Positions 7,378 to 16,212 are shown, numbered from the stretch's first letter. The stretch is 52,306 bases of DNA from CAZKGE01 sp964636405 (GCA_964636405.1 CAZWSI010000016.1:1-52306), one strand, 5' to 3'. The notes: a model not told the origin generated them from the sequence alone. Numbers and translations are program-made.

Positions 7378-8829
7378 TTAATACGCCTTGGCAAAATACA
7401 TGCGCGCCTTTGCCTTGCGCCCACAATGCACGCAGACCGCGCCCTCTGGCATTTCCTCGGGCCGCACGGGCATGTTGCGCGTGGTCGCGCCGGTTTTTTG
7501 CTTGATTTCGTCCTCGCACGCGCGCTCGCAGCACCAGTAGGCGCGCACAAAGCCGCTTTGCACGCCCTCGGCGAGCGCGTCGAAGCTTTCCGCGTCCGCC
7601 GTGCGCGCCTCACGGAAGACGAGGGCTTTTTTAAACATGACCGCGTGCACGTCGTCCAGCAGCGCCTTCAGGGCGTCCGCAAGGCCGGCCATGGGCAGCG
7701 TGCTCTTTTCCAGCGTGTCGCGGCGCACGGCCACGACCTGCCCCGCCTCGATATCGCGCGGGCCAACCTCGATGCGCACCGGCACGCCCTTCATTTCCCA
7801 TTCGTTGAACTTCCAGCCCGCGCTCTGCTCGCGATCGTCCACCTTTACGCGCAAGCCCGCGCTTGTGAGCGACGCAAACAGCTCGTTTGCTTTCTCCAGC
7901 ACGCCCGGCTTATGCAGGGCGATGGGCAGAATGACCACCTGTATGGGCGCGACGCGCGGCGGCATGACAAGGCCGCGATCATCGCCGTGCACCATGATCA
8001 AGCCGCCGATCATGCGGGTGGATACGCCCCAGGAGGTGGTAAAGCAATCGGTCAGGCGCCCCTCCTTGCTGAGGTATTGAATGCCGTACGCCTTGGCGAA
8101 GTGATCCGCCAGATTGTGCGACGTGCCCATTTGCAATGCTTTCCCGTCCTGCATCATGGCCTCGAGCGAATAGGTGGCGTACGCGCCCGCGAACTTCTCC
8201 TTCTCGCTCTTGCGGCCCGAAATGACCGGAACCGCGAGCACGTTCTCCATGAATTCGCGGTAGGTTTCGAGCTGCTGCATGGTTTCCGTTTGCGCCTCCT
8301 CGAAGGTAGCGTGCGCGGTATGGCCCTCCTGCCACAAAAACTCGCTTGTGCGCAGGAAGGGGCGGGTGTTCTTTTCCCAGCGAACCACGTTGCACCACTG
8401 ATTCAGCAGCATCGGCAAATCGCGCCAGCTCTGAATCCAGCGGCTCATCATGGAGCAAATGATCGTTTCGGAGGTCGGGCGCACGCAAAGGCGCTCCGCC
8501 AATTCCTCGCTCCCGCCGTGCGTGACCCACGCGACCTCGGGCGCGAAGCCCTCCACATGCTCGGCTTCCTTCTTAAGGAGGCTTTCCGGGATAAACAGCG
8601 GGAAATAGGCGTTCTCATGCCCCGTAGCTTTAAAACGCGCGTCCAGCTGCTGCTGAATCAGCTCCCACACGCGATAGCCGTAGGGCTTGATGACCATGCA
8701 GCCGCGCACGTCGGAATAGTCCACCATGTCGGTTTTGCGGATCACGTCCGTGTACCACTGGGGAAAATCCTCGCCACGGGACGCAATCTGGGTTACGAAG
8801 CCTTCCGCTTCTTTGTTTTTGTTGCTCAT
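7378..8829 (-). CDS. proS: Prolyl-tRNA synthetase, short (archaeal/eukaryote-like) type
   Basis: It charges tRNA-Pro with proline. At 483 aa and without the editing insertion, it belongs to the type found in archaea, eukaryotes and some bacteria. Class II motif 2 is visible as VVRWEKNTRPFLRTSEFLWQEGH, preceded by the proline-pocket segment RPTSETIICSMM. Motif 3 lies in GVSTRMIGGLIMVHGDDRG. The C-terminal domain carries cysteines (CCERACEDE and CVHCGRKAK) that probably bind zinc, and it ends in Tyr as this type often does. Its ATG overlaps the stop of the upstream coiled-coil gene by four bases (ATGA). Confidence 0.95.
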   Translation of the reverse strand: MSNKNKEAEGFVTQIASRGEDFPQWYTDVIRKTDMVDYSDVRGCMVIKPYGYRVWELIQQQLDARFKATGHENAYFPLFIPESLLKKEAEHVEGFAPEVAWVTHGGSEELAERLCVRPTSETIICSMMSRWIQSWRDLPMLLNQWCNVVRWEKNTRPFLRTSEFLWQEGHTAHATFEEAQTETMQQLETYREFMENVLAVPVISGRKSEKEKFAGAYATYSLEAMMQDGKALQMGTSHNLADHFAKAYGIQYLSKEGRLTDCFTTSWGVSTRMIGGLIMVHGDDRGLVMPPRVAPIQVVILPIALHKPGVLEKANELFASLTSAGLRVKVDDREQSAGWKFNEWEMKGVPVRIEVGPRDIEAGQVVAVRRDTLEKSTLPMAGLADALKALLDDVHAVMFKKALVFREARTADAESFDALAEGVQSGFVRAYWCCERACEDEIKQKTGATTRNMPVRPEEMPEGAVCVHCGRKAKARMYFAKAY

Positions 8830-10313
8830 TCTCTCTTCTTCTCTCCTGCACGGATAATTTCATCCAGCAACGCGTCGAGGGAGATCTCCTCCTCGCGCGG
8901 GTCTGTCGCTACAAATTGCCGCACCGTAGGCACGGGTTCGGCCGCGTCGGCCGAAAGCCTTTCGCGCGGCGGCATGGGCGCGTCCAGATCGGGCATGATC
9001 TCGCCCCACGAAATCCCAACCGACGGCCCCTTTTCGGGCTGCGGCCGATATGCGGGCGCGGACTGCTCGAGACGCGGCTCCTCCTGCGCGGCGTGGCGCG
9101 GTATGTGCTGAATCTGCACGTCCCGCTGCACGTCCGGCGCGGGTTGCGCGGAAGCATAGCGCCCGGCGCCCGGCGCCCGCGCGGGCGGCTCCGTCCAGCC
9201 GCATTCGGGCGCGGTCTGCGGCTCCGGCTCCGGCTGCCGCGGCGCTGGCTCGGCGGGCGGCTGCTCCGGCTGCTGCCGGGCTGGCTCCGAGGCCGCATAC
9301 GCGCCGCTGTCCAAATCGCGCAGCGCCGCGTCCCAATCAAAATCGGGCACGGACTCGCTTCCGTTCGATGCGGGCCGCGGCTGCGCGCCATAACGCTGTT
9401 TAACCGCCTCCCAGTCGAACCCCACCACAGGCTCTGCTTGCGGCTCCGGCTCGGACGCTTTATTTACTGCCGGTTCGTCCTCCGGCTTCGGCTCCGGCGC
9501 GGACGCTTCAGGCGCGGCAGCCGGCGCGTAAAACACAACGGACGCCTCGGGCGCGGGGGCCGCCTCCTGCGCGGGGGCGGGCTGCTGCTCTGGTTCCGCG
9601 CGGGGCGTAAAGCTGGCCCAGAATTCCGCCGAGCCGCCCGGCTCCGCTTGGGGCGCGTCGTCCTTGCTCCGGGCAGGCGTATAGGGCTGCGCGGGCTGCC
9701 GCCTGGGCTGCGGTATATCCCGGTTTTGAAGCTTGTATATGTTGCGCATGAGCTGCACGGGATCGTCCGCCGGGTTGGGCAAGCGCACCTCCTGCGCGTA
9801 GGGCAGGCTGGACAGGCCCGAAACCTCCTCGCCAAGGGTGGATTTTGGCATTTTCCTGCCGCGCATATACTGCGCGAAGCGTTCCGCGCTTTCAGCCGCC
9901 TCGGAGGCGTTCTTTTCGAGCGTTTCGTTATAGGCGGCCAGCAGCGTTTCATACTCCGCCACGCTCGCCTCGGCCTGCGTCAGCAGGCGCGCGCTGCGCT
10001 CCCGCGCGGATTTCAGCAGCCCGGAGGCCTTCTCCTCCGCCTCCTCCACCATGGTGCGCGCGCGAAGCTGCGCGTCGGAAAGCACCGTGCGCGCGCGCTC
10101 CTGCGCGGTGGAAATAAGCTCGCGGGCCTTTTCCTCGTTCTCCTGTTTATAGCGGTCGGCGCTTTCGCGCAGGCTGCTCATGGCGTCCACAACGGACTGC
10201 TCGCGCTTTTTGTAGCTGTCTACAAGCTGCTCCATGGCCTCGATCCGCCGGTCGAGCAGGTCGATGCGCTCCGCCCGTTCGTCGAGAAGCTTTTGCATTT
10301 CCTTCCGTCTCAT
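8826..10313 (-). CDS. DivIVA-like coiled-coil protein with long Pro/Glu/Ala-rich tail
   Basis: I recognise no close family for this 495-aa protein. Residues 1-150 are strongly heptad-like coiled coil (many E, K, A, L, R). Residues 150-200 form a short conserved-looking block. From about 205 to the end the chain is disordered and rich in Pro, Glu, Ala and Gln. Four short acidic-hydrophobic motifs stand out in the tail: VVGFDWEAVKQRYG (296-309), VPDFDWDAALRDLDSG (322-337), VGISWGEIMPDLD (432-444) and EISLDALLDEIIRAG (476-490). Such repeats could dock partner proteins. The coil suggests a scaffold at the septum or pole, by analogy with DivIVA or GpsB. It is cotranscribed with ruvCAB and proS. 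Confidence 0.6.
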   Translation of the reverse strand: MRRKEMQKLLDERAERIDLLDRRIEAMEQLVDSYKKREQSVVDAMSSLRESADRYKQENEEKARELISTAQERARTVLSDAQLRARTMVEEAEEKASGLLKSARERSARLLTQAEASVAEYETLLAAYNETLEKNASEAAESAERFAQYMRGRKMPKSTLGEEVSGLSSLPYAQEVRLPNPADDPVQLMRNIYKLQNRDIPQPRRQPAQPYTPARSKDDAPQAEPGGSAEFWASFTPRAEPEQQPAPAQEAAPAPEASVVFYAPAAAPEASAPEPKPEDEPAVNKASEPEPQAEPVVGFDWEAVKQRYGAQPRPASNGSESVPDFDWDAALRDLDSGAYAASEPARQQPEQPPAEPAPRQPEPEPQTAPECGWTEPPARAPGAGRYASAQPAPDVQRDVQIQHIPRHAAQEEPRLEQSAPAYRPQPEKGPSVGISWGEIMPDLDAPMPPRERLSADAAEPVPTVRQFVATDPREEEISLDALLDEIIRAGEKKRE

Positions 10314-10318
10314 CGGCC

Positions 10319-11386
10319 TTATACCTCCAATTTTAGCTGCTGCATGTCCGCCGAGTAACCAAGATGCGCGTAGCCCGCCGGTAAAACGACGCGGCCTCTC
10401 GGTGTTCTGGCCAAAAAGCCGAGGCGCAGCAAATACGGCTCGTATACGTCCTCAATGGTCGTAGCGTCCTCGCCGGTCGCCGCCGCGATGGTATCGAGCC
10501 CGACGGGCCGCCCGAGAAACTTGACGATCATCGTCTCCAGCATGCGGCGGTCCACCGCGTCGAGGCCCAGCTCGTCGATTTCGAGCATGGAAAGGCCTTC
10601 TCGCGCCGCGGCAAGATTGATCGCGCCCGTGCCCCGCACCTCCGCAAAATCGCGCACACGGCGCAAAAGCCGGTTCGCAATGCGCGGCGTTCCGCGCGAG
10701 CGGGAGGCGATTTCCATCGCGCCCTCGTCCGCAACGGGAATGCACAAAATGCCCGCGCTGCGCGTAATGATTTCGCAAAGCGCCTCGGGCGTATACATAT
10801 CAAGCTGCTCCTTGATGCCGAAGCGGTCGCGCAAGGGCGAGGTCAGCATGCCCATGCGGGTCGTCGCGCCAATGAGCGTAAAATACGGCAGATCGAGCCG
10901 GATGCTCCGCGCGGAGGGGCCTTTGCCGATGATGATATCGAGCGCAAAGTCCTCCATGGCGGGATAGAGAATCTCCTCCACGCTGGCATTGAGCCGGTGA
11001 ATCTCATCGATAAAGAGCACATCGCCGGGCGCGAGGTTGGTTAAAAGCGCCGCAAGGTCGCCCGCGTGGGAGATGGCCGGGCCGCTGGTCACGCGCAGCG
11101 ACACGCCCATTTCGTTTGCGATGATGCCCGCGAGCGTGGTTTTGCCAAGGCCCGGCGGGCCGTACAGGAGCGTATGATCCAGGGATTCGCCGCGTTTTTT
11201 GGCCGCGTCGATATAGATGCGGATGTGCTCCTTGACCGCGTCCTGGCCGATGTACTCGCCCAGAAATTTGGGCCGCAGGCTGTATTCGGCTTTTGCGTCC
11301 TCCTCGCGCATGGAGGAGGTGATCAGGCGTTCTTCCAACGTTCCCCTCTCGGCGCTGTCCGCGCGTTTAAAATCGTTATTTGGCAA
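10319..11386 (-). CDS. ruvB: Holliday junction branch migration helicase RuvB
   Basis: RuvB is the AAA+ motor that drives branch migration at Holliday junctions together with RuvA. The 355-aa product shows YSLRPKFLGEYIGQ near the start, Walker A GPPGLGKTTLA, Walker B DVLFIDEIHRL, the GATTRMGMLTSPLRDRFG sensor/arginine-finger region, and a winged-helix C-terminus containing FLGRPVGLDT. The frame opens with a TTG at 11386 that overlaps ruvA by 11 bases. A second TTG at 11338 has a better Shine-Dalgarno site (AGAGGGG) and begins LEERLITSS, closer to the usual N-terminus, so the true start may be there. Confidence 0.96.
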   Translation of the reverse strand: MPNNDFKRADSAERGTLEERLITSSMREEDAKAEYSLRPKFLGEYIGQDAVKEHIRIYIDAAKKRGESLDHTLLYGPPGLGKTTLAGIIANEMGVSLRVTSGPAISHAGDLAALLTNLAPGDVLFIDEIHRLNASVEEILYPAMEDFALDIIIGKGPSARSIRLDLPYFTLIGATTRMGMLTSPLRDRFGIKEQLDMYTPEALCEIITRSAGILCIPVADEGAMEIASRSRGTPRIANRLLRRVRDFAEVRGTGAINLAAAREGLSMLEIDELGLDAVDRRMLETMIVKFLGRPVGLDTIAAATGEDATTIEDVYEPYLLRLGFLARTPRGRVVLPAGYAHLGYSADMQQLKLEV

Positions 11387-11951
11387 GGCCCTTGAGCGCC
11401 ATGGTTATCAATTGCTCCACGCTCTCGGCAGCGGGCGCTGCGGTGACGGCCCGCGAGGCGGAAAGCCCGTCATAGCCGAGCGAAACGAGCGCCGCGACAG
11501 CCTCCGCGCGCATGTCCGCGTCGGCCGGCGCACTGCCGCCGAGCATCTCCTCCGTGCGAACGTGCTCCTTGAGCTCGAGCAACACCCGCTGCGCGGTTTT
11601 TCGGCCCATGCCCGGCACGCGGTCGAAGGCGGCCGCGTTGTCCGTTACGATAGCCGCCGCCACATCCTGCACGCTCATGCTCGAGAGCACGGAGAGCGCG
11701 AGCTTGGGCCCGACCCTCGTTACGGCCAGCAGCCTGCGGAACATATCGCGCTCGGCCGTATCAAAAAAACCGTAGAGCGCCATCACGTCCTCGGCAAGGT
11801 GCAGGTGCGTATAAAGCCGCGCTTCCCGGCCAGGCGCAAGGCGTTTGAGGGTCGCAGCGCTGCAAAGCAATTCGTAGCCCACCCCGGCGGCCTCCACGAC
11901 CGCGCGGTTCGGCAGCACCTCGAAAACCTGCCCGCGAATATAAGCGTACAA
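11376..11951 (-). CDS. ruvA: Holliday junction DNA-binding protein RuvA
   Basis: RuvA is the tetramer that holds the four-way junction open and recruits RuvB. The 191-aa product starts MYAYIRGQVFEVLPN, an OB-fold start typical of RuvA. Helix-hairpin-helix segments follow (GPKLALSVLSSM and VPGMGRKTAQRVLLELKEHV), and the C-terminal RuvB-binding domain contains ALVSLGYDG. The start codon is TTG, supported by GGAGGG seven bases upstream. It sits between ruvC and ruvB, with the ruvB frame overlapping its end. Confidence 0.95.
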   Translation of the reverse strand: MYAYIRGQVFEVLPNRAVVEAAGVGYELLCSAATLKRLAPGREARLYTHLHLAEDVMALYGFFDTAERDMFRRLLAVTRVGPKLALSVLSSMSVQDVAAAIVTDNAAAFDRVPGMGRKTAQRVLLELKEHVRTEEMLGGSAPADADMRAEAVAALVSLGYDGLSASRAVTAAPAAESVEQLITMALKGLAK

Positions 11952-11963
11952 GGGCGACCCTCC

Positions 11964-12461
11964 TTACCGAATCAAATAATCCCCGCGCGCGGGGAACATG
12001 GTGCTTGCAAAGCTGATGGCCGCCGCGAGCGCGTCCGCCGCGTCGTCGGGCTTGGGCACGCGCTTAAGGGCCAGCAGCACGCGCACCATATCCTGCACGG
12101 CCGTTTTGTCCGCGTGGCCGTCGCCCGTGACGGCAAGCTTAATCTGCATGGGCGTATACTCATACAGCGGAAGCCCGGCCTTTTGGGCCGCAAGAAGCGC
12201 TACGCCCCTGCCGGCGCCCACGGAGATGGCCGTGGTGGTGTTGCGGTAGAAGAACAGCTCCTCGAACACAGCCACCTCGGGCCGGTGCAGCTTGATGAGC
12301 GCCTGTACGCCCTCGTAGAGCCTGTCCAGCCGCTGCGGGAAGGGCGTGCCCGCCGCCGTTTCCACAACTCCGTAATCCACGGCCGCAAGGCGCGTGCCCG
12401 ACGAATCGATCACGCCGTAGCCGAGGATCGCGTACCCGGGATCAATCCCTAAAATCCGCAT
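11964..12461 (-). CDS. ruvC: Crossover junction endodeoxyribonuclease RuvC
   Basis: RuvC cuts Holliday junctions symmetrically to resolve recombination intermediates. The 165-aa protein has the RNase H-like active site: D7 in GIDPGYA, E67 in VAVFEELFF, and the D140/D143 pair in PDDAADALAAA. It is the first gene of a ruvC-ruvA-ruvB operon and has its own promoter (12489-12517), whose spacer overlaps the end of the preceding gene. Confidence 0.95.
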   Translation of the reverse strand: MRILGIDPGYAILGYGVIDSSGTRLAAVDYGVVETAAGTPFPQRLDRLYEGVQALIKLHRPEVAVFEELFFYRNTTTAISVGAGRGVALLAAQKAGLPLYEYTPMQIKLAVTGDGHADKTAVQDMVRVLLALKRVPKPDDAADALAAAISFASTMFPARGDYLIR

Positions 12462-12488
12462 TCTACCACCTATATATAACTTTAAGTC

Positions 12489-12517
12489 ATTGTATCACGA
12501 CTTTGAAAAACTGTAAA
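12489..12517 (-). promoter_or_regulatory. Promoter for ruvCAB
   Basis: On the minus strand TTTACA (12517-12512), a 17-bp spacer and TACAAT (12494-12489) lie 28 bases before the ruvC ATG. The -35 box lies inside the last codons of the upstream membrane-protein gene and that gene's stop codon lies in the spacer. Confidence 0.6.
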
Positions 12518-12869
12518 CAAAATCCACCAGCACAGAGGCGGGCGCGGACAGGAGGAGCCACAGCGCGGAAAAACGCAGGCAGATCTGCCCATAGAGATTA
12601 TACGGGAGCGCGGAATAATCCCATACCTTGAGCTGGAGCCGCACGTTAACCACCGCGCCCGTGATAAATTCCACCGCCGTAATAAGCACCGCGCCGAGCA
12701 CGCACTTGACCGGCAGCGAAAGCGCCGGAAAATAGGTGAATACGCCGTAAAAAAGCACGAGCACAGCCCCGCCCGCCACGAACATGGACGGATGGCTGCG
12801 CCCGCGCCAGAAAAGCTCCAGCGTTACATAGAGCGCGCCGCCCGCCAGAAAGAGCAATACATACAGCAT
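12495..12869 (-). CDS. Small membrane protein, putative ABC-transporter type IV (CmpB-like) family
   Basis: This 124-aa protein has about four membrane helices. The segment VKVWDYSALPYNLYGQICLRFSALW (partly at residues 80-105; conserved W-Y-S-P-N-G-Q-I-C) matches the pattern of the 'putative ABC-transporter type IV' family of Clostridia. The transporter label rests on that family name only, and no ATPase gene lies beside it. It may instead be a small membrane protein of unknown role. Its end overlaps the ruvC promoter. Confidence 0.55.
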   Translation of the reverse strand: MLYVLLFLAGGALYVTLELFWRGRSHPSMFVAGGAVLVLFYGVFTYFPALSLPVKCVLGAVLITAVEFITGAVVNVRLQLKVWDYSALPYNLYGQICLRFSALWLLLSAPASVLVDFVYSFSKS

Positions 12870-12964
12870 GCCAGTAGTGTGGCGCGTTTGGGGGCGTTCT
12901 ATTTATTTAAGGAAGAAAACGGCCGGAAACGCGGCGCGCGGGGCCCTCCCCCCGGCATGAAAGT

Positions 12965-13609
12965 CTATACCGGCGCGTCCGCCCCATGCGCGCGCTCAAA
13001 GCCGCCCATGGACACCTCGTAGGCCGTGCGCACCACCACCGTGCCGTTGGGCAGAAGCTTGTCGTAATCGCGGCTTTGGAGCCGGCCGGTCAGGCACAGC
13101 GTTTCGCCCGGAACCAGCTCGGCGGCGCGGCGGGCGTTCCTGCCCCACGCGATGACGGGAAGCGCGTCCGCCTTGCCGTAGGCGCGCTCGCAGACAAGCA
13201 GCAAATCGGTGATTTCGCGCCGAAGCGGCGTAGTTCTGTACACAGGCGGGCGGCACACGCGGCCGGAAAGCGCGAGCTCGTTGCGCATGCAGGGGCCTTC
13301 GCAAAGCTGCACCGAGCGTGCAAAGGCCGTGAGGACAAGGCGCGGCGCGCGCGGCTCCCCCTCCGGCGCGAGGCGGCCCGCATAGCTGCGGAGCTGCCCC
13401 GCGACGCACACGAACGCGCCCGCCGCAAGCCCCTGCGGCAAAAAGCGGCCCGCGGCCGTGACGGGAAGCAGGTCGCTTGCGCCGCTCGCACGCTCGACGC
13501 GGAGCATAAAGCGGTAAAAGCGCTCGCCCATGAGCGTATGATCGCATACGGGCGGCGTATCCACGCACCCGCAAAGCAACAGTTTGTTTTCATGGCAGCT
13601 TGTTTCCAT
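12965..13609 (-). CDS. Tandem OB-fold protein, single-stranded DNA-binding-like
   Basis: The 214-aa protein contains two similar halves. Residues 4-100 (NKLLLCGCVDTPPVCDHT, RFYRFMLRVERASG, LLPVTAAGRFL) and residues 109-210 (NELALSGRVCRPPVYRTTP, EITDLLLVCERAYG, ALPVIAWGRNA, LCLTGRLQSRDY) each follow the beta-strand order of SSB/PriB OB folds. Single-stranded nucleic-acid binding is therefore likely. It is not the main Ssb, which has one OB fold and an acidic tail; this one lacks such a tail. No clear Shine-Dalgarno site precedes the ATG at 13609, so the start is uncertain. It follows nadE by 65 bases. Confidence 0.6.
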   Translation of the reverse strand: METSCHENKLLLCGCVDTPPVCDHTLMGERFYRFMLRVERASGASDLLPVTAAGRFLPQGLAAGAFVCVAGQLRSYAGRLAPEGEPRAPRLVLTAFARSVQLCEGPCMRNELALSGRVCRPPVYRTTPLRREITDLLLVCERAYGKADALPVIAWGRNARRAAELVPGETLCLTGRLQSRDYDKLLPNGTVVVRTAYEVSMGGFERAHGADAPV

Positions 13610-13674
13610 ACATCAGGATATGTGTGGAAATCACGGAGCATGCCTTCCGGGCGCGCTTTCGCGGCGTTCTCGCG

Positions 13675-15564
13675 CTATTCGCGCCACACGGCGGGGGACG
13701 CGTCGCTCGGCATGCGCCAATCCCCCCTTGGCGAAAGCGCAACGCTGCCCACGCGCGGGCCGTCCGGCATGCAGGAGCGCTTGAATTGCTGGGAGAAGAA
13801 GCGGCTGTAGAAGCGGTCGAGCCAGCGCTCGAGCGTCGCGTCGTCATATTCGCCGCCGAAGGCATAGCGCGCAAGATGCAGGATCTTTTCCCTCGGCGCG
13901 CCGCGGCGCAGCATATGATACAGGAAAAAGTCGTGCAGCTCGTACGGGCCAACCAGCTCCTCCGTAATCTGCCGTATCGCGCCGTCCGCCGGAGGCAGCA
14001 GCTCGGGGCTCACGGGGGTCGCCACGATATCCTCGAGCACGGGCGCCAGCGCGCCGCCCTCCGTGCGCGCCACATAGCGCAGTATGGCGCGGATGAGCGT
14101 TTTTGGCACATCCGCGTTCACCCCGTACATGGACAGATGATCGCCCCCAAAGGTCGCAAAGCCCAGCGCCAGCTCGGAAAGATCCCCCGTCCCCACCACG
14201 AGGCCGTTTACCATATTGGCCGTGTCCATCAGCACCTGCGTGCGCTCGCGCGCCTGCGCGTTTTCATAGGCGGTGTCGGTTTTGTCCGTCGGATGCCCCA
14301 AATCGGACAGATGCCGCCGCACGGCTTCGGACAGGTCGATTTCACGGCAGGGCGCGCCCAGCGCGTCGCAAAGCTTTTCCGCATTGCCGCGCGTGCGCCG
14401 CGTGGTGCCAAAGCACGGCATGGTGACGGCCTCTATATCGGTGGCCGGACGGCCCAGCAGCGCGAGCGCATCGCGGCATACAAGCAGCGCCAGCGCCGAA
14501 TCTACGCCGCCGGAAATGCCGAGCACAAGCTTGTCCGCTCCAACGTGCTCGATGCGCTTCTTCAGGCCCTGCGATTGGATTTGCAGTGTCTCGCGGCAGC
14601 GCGCGTCCGCCTCGGCCAAATCATCCGGCACGAAGGGCATGCGCCAATAGCAGCGGGTCAGCTTCGCTTCCGAAGGCTCTTGCGAAAAGGGCACGCGCGC
14701 CGGGGTGCAAACCACGTCGAGCCCGCGCGCGAGGCGGCGCTTTTCCCGGGAAAGGAACGCCACGTCCACCTCGGAAACGGCATAGCCCGGCCCGAAGGGG
14801 ATGGATTCGGCCAGAATGGAGCCGTTCTCCAAAATCATATCGTGGCCCGAAAACACAAGATCCGTCGTGCTCTCCCCATCGCCCGCGCTCGCGAAAAGAT
14901 ACGCGCAGTTGAGCTTGGCGCTGTGCACCTGCACAAGCTGGCGGCGGTACGCGCTCTTGGACACGGCCTCGTCGCTTGCGCTGCTATTGACAATCACCGT
15001 CGCGCCGCGCCCCGCAAGGCCCACCGACGGCGGGCGGGGCGACCAGAGATCCTCGCAGATTTCAATGCCGAAGACAAATTCGGGCAGCTCCCGACAGCAG
15101 AAAAGTTGCGCGTCGGCAAAGGGCACGGTGCTGCCTAAAAGCTCAATGGTATCCGGCGCGGCGGGCGCGGACACAAAGTGCCGTTTTTCGTAATACTCGC
15201 CGTAGTTGGGCAGCGCCGTTTTGGGCACGACCCCGAGCACCCGGCCCTTTTGCAGCACAGCCGCGCAATTGTACAGCGCGTTATGGAGCGCGAGCGGCAA
15301 GCCGAGCACAAGGAGCATATCGCTCCCCCGCGTCCCCTCTGCAACGCGCGCAAGGGCGCGTTTTGCCCCCTCCAAGAGCGCGTCCTGCAAAAACAAATCC
15401 CCGCAGGTGTAGCCCGTGACGCACAATTCTGGCAGCGCCAAAAGCCGCGCCCCGTCCGCCTCCGCGCGGTGAAAGAGCGCGAGAATGGCCTCCGCATTGG
15501 CCATGCAGTCCGCCACGCGGATCTTGGGCGTCGCCACGGCGACCTTTACGAATCCGTATTTCAT
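13675..15564 (-). CDS. nadE: Glutamine-dependent NAD(+) synthetase
   Basis: It makes NAD from nicotinate adenine dinucleotide, using ammonia released from glutamine. The 629-aa protein has two domains. The N-terminal nitrilase-type amidase (about 1-290) carries a Glu/Lys/Cys triad: E46 in LLALPELCVTGYTCGD, a Lys in VVPKTALPNYGEYYEKR and the nucleophile Cys in GIEICEDLW. The C-terminal synthetase (about 320-629) has the ATP-pyrophosphatase loop LGISGGVDSALAL and the GTGDLSELALGFATFGGDH segment. A longer frame opens at 15633, but GGAGGA stands before the ATG at 15564 and homology begins there. Confidence 0.96.
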   Translation of the reverse strand: MKYGFVKVAVATPKIRVADCMANAEAILALFHRAEADGARLLALPELCVTGYTCGDLFLQDALLEGAKRALARVAEGTRGSDMLLVLGLPLALHNALYNCAAVLQKGRVLGVVPKTALPNYGEYYEKRHFVSAPAAPDTIELLGSTVPFADAQLFCCRELPEFVFGIEICEDLWSPRPPSVGLAGRGATVIVNSSASDEAVSKSAYRRQLVQVHSAKLNCAYLFASAGDGESTTDLVFSGHDMILENGSILAESIPFGPGYAVSEVDVAFLSREKRRLARGLDVVCTPARVPFSQEPSEAKLTRCYWRMPFVPDDLAEADARCRETLQIQSQGLKKRIEHVGADKLVLGISGGVDSALALLVCRDALALLGRPATDIEAVTMPCFGTTRRTRGNAEKLCDALGAPCREIDLSEAVRRHLSDLGHPTDKTDTAYENAQARERTQVLMDTANMVNGLVVGTGDLSELALGFATFGGDHLSMYGVNADVPKTLIRAILRYVARTEGGALAPVLEDIVATPVSPELLPPADGAIRQITEELVGPYELHDFFLYHMLRRGAPREKILHLARYAFGGEYDDATLERWLDRFYSRFFSQQFKRSCMPDGPRVGSVALSPRGDWRMPSDASPAVWRE

Positions 15565-15684
15565 GCTCTCCTCCAAATTAAAGCTGTCTTGCGGAGCGGA
15601 CGGCCATGCGTTTATTGTGCGCGGCGCGCCCACGCCCCGGCCTGTCCGTACGTCGCGTATTCTGTCCGCCTCGGCCCGAATTCT

Positions 15685-16080
15685 TTACGGGAGCTTTTTC
15701 CCGCATTTGCGGCAAAACGCGTAATCTCCCTCCGCTTGCGCGCCGCAATAGGGGCAAAAGGCGCTTTCGCCCTGCGCTTCCCCGCTCGCGGCGTTCTCAC
15801 GCCCCGGCCCGAAGCGATCGTTTAGGGGGTCGCTTTCCTCGGACGAGTCGGTCACGTCGAAGGCCGAATAGCGGTTTTTGCCCGTGGCGTTACGGAAATG
15901 GTAAATCGCCTGCACGGCGGCCACCAGCACGAAAACCACGCCAAAGAGCGCGAACAGCCCGCCGCCCATAGAGGACACGAACACAATTCAAAGCACGCCG
16001 AACAACCCGATGAGCGCGCTTACAACGCCGCCCAGCATGGAGGGCCCCCGGCCCGGCTTTGCACTTTTCAAACCAATCAC
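15685..16080 (-). pseudogene. Zinc-ribbon membrane protein interrupted by an in-frame TGA
   Basis: The intact part from 15984 (GTG) encodes 99 aa with one membrane helix (GGLFALFGVVFVLVAAVQ) and a C-terminal zinc ribbon, CPYCGAQ...CRKCGKKLP. The same frame continues upstream without a break except for TGA at 15988-15990. It reads IGLKSAKPGRGPSMLGG and then VVSALIGLFGVL, TGA, IVFVSSMGGG, a plausible first helix. GGAGGGG lies just before the GTG at 16080 and TTG at 16071, marking the original start. One base change (TGG to TGA) would explain it. Either the gene is inactivated or translation restarts at 15984. Other genes here use TGA as a stop, so recoding is unlikely. Confidence 0.6.
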
Positions 16081-16176
16081 CCCTCCAGCCGTTTTCACAG
16101 CCGCATGATACGGTTCCATTCTAATGAATTTGCCGCGAATTTGTCAATGCTACTGGCCGTGCGCTCCAGGATATGT

Positions 16177-16182
16177 TATAGT
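16177..16182 (+). promoter_or_regulatory. Extended -10 promoter of the ABC exporter operon
   Basis: TGT-TATAGT (16174-16182) matches an extended -10 element 30 bases before the ATG at 16213. No good -35 box is present at 16154-16160. AGGAGG lies at 16199-16204. Confidence 0.5.
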
Positions 16183-16212
16183 ATATTGTGTAAAATTAGG
16201 AGGTAAGCAATC

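Noticed and set aside
12905..12960. GC-rich stretch after the OB-fold gene as terminator
   Set aside because: The stem candidates are imperfect and the T-rich run is not adjacent, so I did not annotate a terminator.
15988..15990. TGA recoded as Trp or selenocysteine
   Set aside because: Other genes in the window end with TGA, and no SECIS-like hairpin is evident right after it; a nonsense mutation is simpler.
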